Shown piece by piece: positions 8,340-14,498 of a stretch of DNA of 20,000 bases. A model generated the notes under the pieces. The model was not told the DNA's origin. It saw only the letters and a program-made list of their open reading frames with translations, and ran no database searches. A program made the translations under genes and the position numbers. This DNA comes from Halisarca cf. caerulea. Its lineage: Eukaryota > Porifera > Demospongiae > Chondrillida > Halisarcidae. How positions within the stretch are numbered: the first letter of the stretch is position 1; every line of letters begins with the position of its first letter. The stretch is from the NCBI GenBank assembly GCA_963170055.1, contig CAUJGJ010000397.1, positions 85,001 through 105,000 on the forward strand, in the 5' to 3' direction.

Positions 8340-8837
8340 ATGTGTGTGTGCAATGTGAATAAAATGTAAATGTGAGATTTGCTTCCACTCTATCTATAGA
8401 AAAAAGAAAAGGACACTGAATTGGAAAGAGTTGTAAGTTAAATGCATTACATTGAATATTTTCCTTATTAGCTCGTGTTTATGCACACCCACTGTCTCCC
8501 TCTAGAAAAATGAAAGAGATCAGGAAATTTTACGCATTGTAAGTACAATTTTAAATCTCTGTAGTTTTGTTCAACAGATCGATCTTTTTCTCATATACAG
8601 CGTAGCCAACTTCAAAAGGAAGGGCGCTGTAGGAGGCGCGAGAGGAGGATGCTGTCACCAACGAGGCCTCTTCCTCCTCCGCCTCCTCAGCGCCAGGGTC
8701 AATGTGTAACCCATAGTAAGTTAGCACAATATATGTACATAAAGTCTACATGTTTAAATATACATATATTATATACTTTTATGTTTTATATATTCCCACA
8801 CCCTTTCTTTACAGATATACGAGCAATAAACTATTAA
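7058..8837 (+). CDS. Unrecognised micro-exon gene: membrane/signal segment, 11-residue helical repeats, basic Pro-rich tail
   Basis: Model exons: 7058-7084, 7178-7246, 7518-7541, 7715-7747, 8107-8139, 8235-8267, 8400-8432, 8506-8538, 8601-8715 and 8815-8837. Their sum is 423 nt, i.e. 140 residues plus stop. All junctions are phase 0 except the last (phase 1). Every intron has a GT-AG pair, mostly GTAAGT donors. The protein starts with about 30 hydrophobic residues and continues with IKFKKDYN. Five 11-residue units follow, then an Arg-rich segment, PLPPPPPQ and a short tail. A possible extra 18-nt exon (7308-7325) would add six residues. No family is recognised. The hydrophobic start suggests a signal anchor or secretion, with the repeats forming an amphipathic helix or coiled coil. 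Expression is not demonstrated. The model rests on the agreement of many independent splice sites. Confidence 0.65.
7518..7541 (+). CDS. 24-nt phase-0 micro-exon
   Basis: The acceptor TTTGTAG at 7517 and donor AAT|GTAAGA at 7542 enclose eight codons, IKFKKDYN. It links the hydrophobic N-terminus to the charged repeat region and is basic, as expected just after a membrane segment. Confidence 0.5.
7715..7747 (+). CDS. 33-nt micro-exon, repeat unit 1
   Basis: The acceptor TGTTCACAG at 7714 and donor CTA|GTGAGT at 7748 enclose the codons for ERKAVIEEELL. It has the same length and phase as the four downstream units and the same charged-helix character, but is the most diverged, so it is probably the oldest copy. 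Confidence 0.6.
7842..8040. repeat. Imperfect TG/CA repeat in the micro-exon gene intron
   Basis: A tract with tandem GAGCATGTGTGCACATGTGT units (three near 7845-7890), then runs of TG, GCAC and palindromic TGTGCACA. The alternating purine-pyrimidine sequence could adopt Z-DNA. Frames on both strands here are repeat artefacts. Confidence 0.8.
8107..8139 (+). CDS. 33-nt micro-exon, repeat unit 2
   Basis: The acceptor CATAATAG at 8106 and donor GTT|GTAAGT at 8140. Encodes RNKKVDEIEKV. The exon and both intron flanks are nearly repeated at the next unit (AAATTTGCTCTCTTT upstream, GTAAGTAAAATTCGTT downstream), showing a recent tandem duplication of about 128 bp. Confidence 0.65.
8235..8267 (+). 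CDS. 33-nt micro-exon, repeat unit 3
   Basis: The acceptor GGATAATAG at 8234 and donor GTT|GTAAGT at 8268. Encodes RKEKDDEIEKV, sharing DEIEKV with unit 2. Flanked by TG microsatellites on both sides. Confidence 0.65.
8283..8350. repeat. TG microsatellite between micro-exons
   Basis: A nearly pure (TG)n run in the intron after repeat unit 3. A shorter (TG)n (about 8158-8190) lies at the equivalent place after unit 2. Both start a few bases after the donor. Confidence 0.9.
8400..8432 (+). CDS. 33-nt micro-exon, repeat unit 4
   Basis: The acceptor CTATCTATAG at 8399 and donor GTT|GTAAGT at 8433. Encodes KKEKDTELERV. The upstream intron (GAGATTTGCTTCCACTC) is a diverged form of that before units 2 and 3. 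Confidence 0.65.
8506..8538 (+). CDS. 33-nt micro-exon, repeat unit 5
   Basis: The acceptor CCCTCTAG at 8505 and donor ATT|GTAAGT at 8539. Encodes KNERDQEILRI, keeping the charged start, the Glu at position 7 and aliphatic residues at positions 8 and 11. Confidence 0.6.
8601..8837 (+). CDS. Micro-exon gene, last two exons: Arg-rich and Pro-rich tail
   Basis: Exon 8601-8715 follows the acceptor ATATACAG. It encodes RSQLQKEGRCRRRERRM and then LSPTRPLPPPPPQRQGQ, ending at the donor ATA|GTAAGT (phase 1). The final exon 8815-8837 adds NIRAINY and TAA. The 99-nt intron between them is a multiple of three and has no stop, so retaining it would insert 33 residues. The Pro run resembles SH3/WW/EVH1 ligands. 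That is only a resemblance. Confidence 0.55.
   Translation, partial: RSQLQKEGRCRRRERRMLSPTRPLPPPPPQRQGQCVTHSKLAQYMYIKSTCLNIHILYTFMFYIFPHPFFTDIRAINY
8825..8830 (+). promoter_or_regulatory. Poly(A) signal AATAAA overlapping the last codons
   Basis: A perfect AATAAA hexamer lies within the final coding exon, five bases before the TAA stop. Such overlap is seen in very compact 3' ends and supports transcript termination just downstream. Confidence 0.5.
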
Positions 8838-8858
8838 CGTATTAAAACTTGTTGTATG

Positions 8859-8938
8859 GTTGTGGTCAACATCAAAGGGAAAAGTGTGCCTATATCAAGG
8901 ACAATTGCACACTTTTTTTAATGATGTCAACCGCAACT
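8859..8938. repeat. ~80-bp hairpin just downstream of the micro-exon gene
   Basis: The left arm GTTGTGGTCAACATC...AAAAGTGTGC pairs with the right arm GCACACTTTTTTT...GATGTCAACCGCAAC. Arms are about 31 bp with roughly three quarters matched and a ~17-nt loop. It could be a miniature foldback element, a 3'-end structure, or a small-RNA precursor. No target duplication is evident. Confidence 0.5.
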
Positions 8939-9143
8939 GTGCTCAATCATTTATTGTCACCTTTAGCGCCCCATTAATCATAACAAATCAATCTTAAACA
9001 ATGAATGCCATCAGTTGAAAATAATGAAGACCATGCAGTAGGCTAGCACAAAACTTAGTTGCCAGCGCACTAGGTAAGGTGCTCTTCTCATCGACCCACC
9101 AAAAGTTTTATCTAGTATAATGCCTGTCCCTTTTTGTATTCAG

Positions 9144-9292
9144 GCGTTCCGCATTCGCTGCGAAGAGATTGCAGTGAAGGTAAACGTCTTTTGTTCTTGA
9201 CGGCGACACCATAACTTTTAGAAATCGCGATAGAGACAATATTATCAACATTTAACGGCATTCAAGGTTCACGCGTGGAATACTGGAGTTAA
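9144..9292 (+). CDS. Possible alternative 3' exons of the micro-exon gene
   Basis: CCCTTTTTGTATTCAG is a strong acceptor (9143), followed by exactly 36 nt to the donor AAG|GTAAAC at 9180. A second acceptor, AACTTTTAG at 9221, leads into a frame that stays open to TAA at 9290-9292. Both segments are open in phase 1, the phase left by the exon ending at 8715, and would give the alternative tail SVPHSLRRDCSE + EIAIETILSTFNG and so on. The 42-bp intron is very short. This may be chance. Confidence 0.25.
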
Positions 9293-9524
9293 AAGCGATG
9301 CGTGTGAGTACTGAAGTTCTGAACCTTTCGCTGTTTTACTGAATTCTCTTCGAAGCCGTCAATCTCTCTACAAGTCTTTAAAAGTACAATATTTTCAACA
9401 TAAAGGGTTCGCTTCAGAGATATCAAAGCAAACAAAGCGAGAGAAAGCACCACTAAGAAACGAATTGCCAGCAACAACAAAGTGGCTTCTCGAATTAAAC
9501 GCATAGGGGCGTATACAACAAGTA

Positions 9525-9639
9525 AGTTACAGTACGGGCAAGTGTGCATTGGCTCTTTATTGCACTCGCCCTCGGGCGCTTCGCGCCCTCGGGACTCGAG
9601 CAATAAATACGCCAATACACACTTGCCCGTACTGTAACT
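9525..9639. mobile_element. Foldback (MITE-like) element with ~55-bp arms
   Basis: The left arm starts AGTTACAGTACGGGCAAGTG and the right arm ends CACTTGCCCGTACTGTAACT, a perfect terminal inversion of 20 bp. It continues with few mismatches through TATTGGC-like and CTCGCCCTCGGGCGC / GCGCCCTCGGGACTCG to a TTC centre. It is locally GC-rich in an AT-rich setting, which fits insertion. No coding capacity and no clear target duplication. Confidence 0.7.
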
Positions 9640-10043
9640 ATTACTTATACTTATATATAACACATGCATATACACATTTCTGTATCTTTATTATAAACAC
9701 TTACTATATATATGATTATTAACAATTATTGGTAGTATACACTATTATAATTGATTTTCGTTATATCATAGTAATAATTTTATTTAATATTAATAATGAA
9801 TACAATCAATTCAATATTTAACAATAATTAATATTTACAATTATTAAAATAAAACGTTTTCAATAAAAGTTCCATACCTGTTGAGTCAAGTTTAACCTAG
9901 CATAATTAGTGGTACTATGTAAACACAGTTCGTCTCTTCTGTGTTTGAAAATTCCTAACAGAAGAACATTAAAAAAGCATCAATAAATAATCTGAAGTAT
10001 TTTTACACACATTAGGGCTTCTGATTCTGAACTATGTACCTTT
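9640..10043. other. AT-rich spacer without genes
   Basis: Very AT-rich intergenic or intronic sequence. If the minus-strand gene starting at 10963 continues this way, further exons may lie here. I could not support one. Confidence 0.4.
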
Positions 10044-10120
10044 ACACACATACATGCACGCACACACATACACACACACATGCACGCACACACACACACA
10101 CAACACACACACACACACAC
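10044..10120. repeat. CA microsatellite next to duplicated exon
   Basis: A (CA)n tract that directly follows (on the minus strand) the intron start of the duplicated 36-nt exon, mirroring the arrangement of the larger array at 10331-10843. Confidence 0.85.
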
Positions 10121-10138
10121 ATCCAAATATACACTTAC

Positions 10139-10174
10139 AATTTCACCAAAGCTCTTCAGAATCAGTACTTCAGT
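10139..10174 (-). CDS. 36-nt phase-0 duplicate micro-exon of the minus-strand gene
   Basis: On the minus strand the acceptor AGAATATAG (ending at 10175) is followed by 36 nt encoding TEVLILKSFGEI and the donor ATT|GTAAGT. It matches the last 36 nt of the exon at 10862-10963 at 33 of 36 positions, and the following intron start (GTAAGTGTATATTTGGAT) is identical. As a phase-0 insert it adds 12 residues by repeating TEVLILK-FGEI. Confidence 0.55.
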
Positions 10175-10329
10175 CTATATTCTGAACATAAAAAGAAAGA
10201 ACAATAAACAATGAAACCACAAAAGGGCACATACATACACACACACAGTCAAACCTCCACTACACCACTGGTTCTACCACACCATGCTGCTATAACCAAT
10301 ATGGTGTATCAAGTGATTGTACACAGGTG

Positions 10330-10330
<1 letters not shown>

Positions 10331-10388
<58 letters not shown>

Positions 10389-10390
10389 GT

Positions 10391-10438
<48 letters not shown>

Positions 10439-10454
10439 GACACACATACACACA

Positions 10455-10497
<43 letters not shown>

Positions 10498-10556
10498 ACA
10501 CACACACACACACACGTACACAAACACACACACACACACACAGTGACATAAACACA

Positions 10557-10651
<95 letters not shown>

Positions 10652-10674
10652 CACACACATACACATGCATGCAT

Positions 10675-10758
<84 letters not shown>

Positions 10759-10843
10759 CACACACATACACATGCATGCATGCATGCACACACACACACA
10801 CATACACACAAACACACACACACACACACACACATACACACAC
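10331..10843. repeat. ~510-bp compound CA/TG microsatellite array
   Basis: Long (CA)n with interruptions. It shows higher-order structure: an ACACATACACATGCATGCA block occurs near 10655 and again near 10762, and CAGTG/CACGTAC interruptions recur between 10385 and 10550. It lies inside the predicted intron between the two copies of the 36-nt exon. The long Cys/Val and Thr/His frames are artefacts. Confidence 0.95.
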
Positions 10844-10861
10844 ATCCAAATATACACTTAC

Positions 10862-10963
10862 AATTTCACCAAAGACCTTTAGAATCAGTACTTCAGTCGG
10901 GCCAGTGGAAACGGCGGCAATGGCGGAAATGGCGGATATGTTAACGCTTACTTTCGCATTCAT
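10862..10963 (-). CDS. First coding exon of an unrecognised minus-strand gene
   Basis: ATG at 10963 opens 34 codons, MNAKVSVNISAISAIAAVST then GPTEVLILKVFGEI, ending at a consensus donor ATT|GTAAGT (10861). The N-terminus is mildly hydrophobic and Ala/Ser/Ile-rich, possibly a targeting or signal sequence. The ATG is 319 bp from the divergent ATG of the MULE-like gene. Only this exon and its 36-nt duplicate are supported. The rest of the gene is not identified. Confidence 0.5.
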
Positions 10964-11282
10964 CGTATTGCGATCGAATCACATTTTGAAAAGAAAGCAG
11001 TTTAAGGCCCCAAAATCGAAAAGCGATCACTCGGTAAGAACGTAAGGATTCAATCATTCGGTAAGAACGTAAGGATTCAATCATTCAGTAAGAACGTATT
11101 CTATGTATAGAATATCTCTGATTTCAGCATGATCGTCTGTAAAGTGGAACTGACGTCGCGTACAGCTGCTGGTTCTTTCACCCTTTGTTCTGATCGGTTC
11201 CTTTGTTCTGATCCTTTGTTCTACTTGAAGCTGCATGTATTTGGCATAGCGGGTATACTTGCAGCCCAGTAAATAGCTGTAG
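10964..11282. promoter_or_regulatory. Candidate bidirectional promoter with repeated motifs
   Basis: The intergenic space lies between divergent predicted starts at 10963 (-) and 11283 (+). It contains a 27-bp tandem repeat (11032-11104), a CRE-like TGACGTCG at 11151, and three CTTTGTTC motifs (11183, 11201, 11214) of the type bound by SOX/TCF HMG-box proteins. Regulation is inferred from motifs only. Confidence 0.4.
11032..11104. repeat. 27-bp tandem repeat, about 2.7 copies
   Basis: CGGTAAGAACGTAAGGATTC followed by AATCATT at 11032 is repeated exactly at 11059. A third partial copy CAGTAAGAACGTA starts at 11086. Confidence 0.85.
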
Positions 11283-11749
11283 ATGTCGGACTCTGATGCT
11301 TTTGAGGATGATGGTGAACTGCCTAGAAAGAAATCAAGGTGACTTAAGAAAGTACAGTAATTTTAGAGTATATCTTGTACTTTTCATGTTTGTTTTCCAT
11401 TTTTGCCATACTTCAGAACTGAAATTGATCTAACTTATGAGCATATGGAGCCGCTTGCACATAATCTTCATGGTACTACTATCTGCTTGTATTCTGAGAG
11501 CAGCAATTCCTCAGATGGGCAGAGCCTACTCACACCTGAAAGAGAAAATAGGTAAGATGAGGATGCAAGCACTGTCAGAGGAGTGATCAAAATTGGTTGC
11601 CTTCAGTCATGGTATGACTCTCTCTGCCTTTGTAGCCCACTACTTTTTGACAGTGACAAGGATTCTGATGGTCATGAACTTGTTGACTTGACTGAATGTG
11701 ATTCACCAATCAAGTCTGTGGCAAATCTGAAGGCCAGCATTCATCCAAA
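11283..11749 (+). CDS. MULE-like gene exons 1-3: acidic N-terminal region
   Basis: ATG at 11283, donor TCAAG|GTGACT (11339). Acceptor ACTTCAG (11416), donor AATAG|GTAAGA (11552). Acceptor TTTGTAG (11635), donor CCAAA|GTATGT (11750). All three introns are phase 2 and 78-86 bp. The encoded sequence is Asp/Glu/Ser-rich with no recognised fold. It may be a regulatory or nuclear-interaction region. Confidence 0.6.
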
Positions 11750-13457
11750 GTATGTTGACATCTCAAAACACTGATGACAAGATATATATTATGACATATG
11801 TAGCATGTCCGTAATTTTAAATTCTTTATACATAGGGCTTTGAAGAGAAATATGCATGTTACTGAATCAGATGATATAATCAGCTACTGGAATGATGATA
11901 GTTCACTTCCCATCCATTCTACACCAAAAGAGCGCATTAGCACCGAGTATGCTGCAAGTATCATACTAGATGGTGACTTATCGTCAGAACAGGTGTGTTC
12001 AAAGCAGCCCACATGTGTTGACAAAAACTGTCTTTTCGTGGTGGATCTTAGTCCACTGAAGAATCCAAAAGACCTGGCCTGTGACGACATGGGATCATGG
12101 CGTTTAAATAAAACGTATCGAAGCACATTCTCCATAAGGAAAGGAGAAATTGTTTTTTCAAAACAGCATTCCAGTAGGAGCACAACCTACACTTTGATCC
12201 GACGGTATTACTACAACAAATCTTCTCCAGATGTCAACAAAACGATGTGCACTGTGCTAGGTAAATTTTGTGTTTGTCCTTGGATTGAGAGCATGCATGC
12301 ATGATATTGGTGTCATTAAATTCACTAATAATTATTAGATTACATGTACTGTGACAATCTAATTTTCATAATAAATATTACTATTATACTTAATTTACAT
12401 ACTGCATGCATATTATCTCATATTGTTTATTAATTTCTATTGATCAGATTCCAAGCAAAACCTGATGAGTCGTGCTGTTGTCCAATACCATTTTTCTGAA
12501 GACGAGCATCCTATATCTGTGAGACCACACGGGAACTCTAAGAAGGGTACTGGGTTCATTCGGACTATGCCTAGCACACTGGACATCCTAGACACTGTAG
12601 CTGAGAAACAGACACCAAAGGGCGCTGTACACAGTGTTTCATCACAACTTGGCGGTATCATCAATTCTCAATCAGCTGGAACCTTGCCAAGAAATCGTCA
12701 GCAGGTAAAAGACCGACGCAGAAAAGGGATGAATACCACTGCTAATAATGATCCTTTACTTGCAGCCATGTTCATGTGCAAGGAAACAATGCCTGGATTT
12801 GTACGCAAGGTGATGGGAGCACCAGACTACATGGTTGTAATATGTGATGACCGCACACTGAATAACCTTGTACGCTTTTGTGCAAATCCACACAGCCCGC
12901 AGATCTTATCGGTAGATCCTACTTTTAGCCTGGGAAAATTTGATGTAACGGTAACCACATATAAGCACCCCTTGGTGGCTACCAGTTCCACTAGCAATCC
13001 AACCATGTTGGGACCAGTCTTGATACATCAGCGAAAAAAGTTCCAGAATTATCAGTTTTTTGCTAGCAGCCTTCTAGGCATGAGATCATCATTGAAAGAT
13101 CTGCATGCTTTTGGAACTGATGGTGAAACAGCCTTAGTTGATGCCTTCTGCTCAGTGTTCCCAAATGCACTTCACCTTCGGTGCTTCTTGCACTTTAAGG
13201 ATAACATGAAAAATAAACTGGAACATCAGATGCACTTTCCTCAAGATATATCCAAAGACTTCATTGCTGATGTGTTAGGAAGCGTTTTTGGGCGAGAGAA
13301 AGGTTTAGTGGATGCAGAGGATGAAGCAATGTTTGATGTACAGCTTCATACAATGAAAGAACACTGGGATCATACCCACATAAAAACCACAACCTTGTAT
13401 ACAAGGTTGCAACAAGGTTGGTTACAACTTTGTGACAAGGTTGTGACAAGGTTGTAA
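11283..13457 (+). CDS. MULE-like transposase gene, five exons, truncated at the 3' end
   Basis: Exons 11283-11338, 11417-11551, 11636-11749, 11836-12260 and 12448-13457 join with matching phases (2, 2, 2, 1) to give 579 residues. The N-terminus is acidic (MSDSDAFEDDGELPRKKSR). The middle holds the family signature PHGNSKKGTGFIRTMPSTLD. The core shows SVDPTFSLG (first Asp, ~residue 400), GTDGETALVD (second Asp, ~468) and LRCFLHFKDN (Cys-x2-His, ~489-492), the order typical of Mutator/MULE transposases. The frame then runs into a repeat array at ~13385 and stops at 13455-13457, with no downstream Glu or C-terminal region. It is thus probably 3'-truncated, or has a missing downstream exon. The assignment to MULE is by motif order from memory of the family. 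Confidence 0.65.
11836..12260 (+). CDS. MULE-like gene exon 4: DNA-binding-type N-terminal domain
   Basis: The acceptor ACATAG (11835) and donor CTAG|GTAAAT (12261), phase 2 to phase 1. The protein has the segment GSWRLNKTYRSTFSIRKGEI followed by TYTLIRRYYYNKSSPDVNKT. This is a conserved N-terminal module in this transposase family, where WRKY/FLYWCH-like DNA-binding domains often sit. I cannot assign the fold precisely. Confidence 0.55.
12448..13457 (+). CDS. MULE-like gene exon 5: catalytic core, broken at the end
   Basis: The acceptor TTGATCAG at 12447, phase 1. Catalytic Asp codons are at 12915 (SVDPTFS) and 13119 (GTDGE). The Cys of the Cys-x2-His motif is at 13182. The frame up to KEHWDHTH (~13380) looks like the family. 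The remaining ~25 residues are translated from AAGGTTG repeats and end at TAA. The third catalytic acid expected downstream is absent. Confidence 0.65.
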
Positions 13458-13560
13458 TTCGAAACTGTTCCCAGCTTGTTCAAGGTTGTAGGAAGTTGTA
13501 TACATCCTTGTACAAGGTTGTAGAAGGTTGTGGGAGGTTAACGTTGTAGACAAGCTTGTA
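13390..13560. repeat. AAGGTTG repeat array with a 20-bp perfect palindrome
   Basis: It starts with CAACCTTGTATACAAGGTTG (13390-13409), which equals its own reverse complement. At least seven ACAAGGTTG or AAGGTTG-type units follow to ~13530, together with AGGAAGTTG and GGGAGGTT variants. It begins exactly where the MULE-like frame loses family character, and ends about 130 bp from the stop of the convergent CACTA-like gene. Arrays of this kind resemble subterminal repeats of CACTA elements, but no matching array is seen beyond 19006. Confidence 0.65.
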
Positions 13561-13690
13561 AACTATAGGTTGTCTAGAAAATTGTACATATACCACCTTG
13601 TTGAGGCTTTAGCTGATCAAATACGTATAACAAGAACTGTAATCATTAACATAATTTCAAGGTAATAACAGTATAAAAAACAAATAAGTA

Positions 13691-14498
13691 TTAATACAGT
13701 TCCTTGTCATTCACAAATTGACAACAGAAAAAGCTCCTGCTATATATGTAGTCTTGTTGGGCACTAATGCAAACACATTTGTGTAAATATTGACAATTGG
13801 CCATCTGGATAATTTCTGGCTCATTCCACCTAGTAATATAAGGAAATGTTTCAGTGTCACAGTGGTGGTGTTAGCACAAAAATAATTCATTTAATTTAGC
13901 AACTTACTTTGGTGCTTGCATTCTAATCACTTGTGGTGTAATAGATCCAATGAAACTATCAGTAATCTGTTGTCCAGCAATCTCAACTGGTATTATAATG
14001 AAGCTAACTGAATGGTCTTTGTGCTGGAGAATTTTTGACACAAATCCATATTTTAGGGTGTCACTATGATACATTTGGTATGAGATTAGTGCATCCATCC
14101 TCTTTGTATCTTTACACTTACTAAAAGTTTTAATAGTGTACATATCCACTTTTATCTTTTGATATTCTAAAGCTTCCATCCCCCAGTTATGTGGCAATTG
14201 AAGGTTTTCTAAATTGGGTTTTGAAGATTTTCCTATTAAATTGAATATTGCAGTACCTTGATGAACATTTTGACTGTATCTGCATATCATTGAAATAAAA
14301 CATATATTATTTACCTAATTTATGTAGTCTAAGATTCAAACTTTTCACATGCATTATTGAGCACCAGTTAACGTATGTATATATGTACCTTACTCCTTTT
14401 TTACCATCCATAGCTTCGTACACAGTTGAACCTGAAGAACTGTCAAAACACGAGGTTTCCGAAGGCAGTTTTTGAATTATGCTCAATGTTTTAAGAAT
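13691..14498 (-). CDS. CACTA-like gene exons 10-12: C-terminal region
   Basis: Exon 10 (14498-14389) follows the acceptor CATTTCAG. Exon 11 (14279-13908) is the longest of the three and ends CCAAA|GTAAGT. Exon 12 (13829-13691) follows TTACTAG and ends with TAA at 13691-13693. The C-terminus (QYLHKCVCISAQQDYIYSRS region) fits the usual family ending. The frame is open throughout, with phases 0, 2 and 2. Confidence 0.65.

Noticed and set aside
7803..8388. His/Thr-rich minus-strand frames across the micro-exon gene introns
   Set aside because: Encoded by TG repeats and antisense to better-supported exons.
9289..9504. Minus-strand frame from ATG at 9504 with a hydrophobic segment (LLLLAIRFLVVLSLALFALI)
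   Set aside because: It could be a small membrane protein, but there is no splice link, no homology I recognise, and its upstream extension runs through the foldback element at 9525-9639. Left as unsupported.
10000..10037. Possible further micro-exon (FRIRSPN) on the minus strand
   Set aside because: The acceptor CATAG is weak and the donor GTGTGT is poor. Not enough to call.
10274..11045. Long open frames rich in Cys/Val or Thr/His on both strands
   Set aside because: They are translations of the CA/TG microsatellite. Only the 34 codons from the ATG at 10963 (minus) lie in unique sequence and are kept.
13390..13560. CRISPR-like or telomere-like array
   Set aside because: Units are short and irregular with no unique spacers, and the genome is animal. 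It fits transposon subterminal repeats better.
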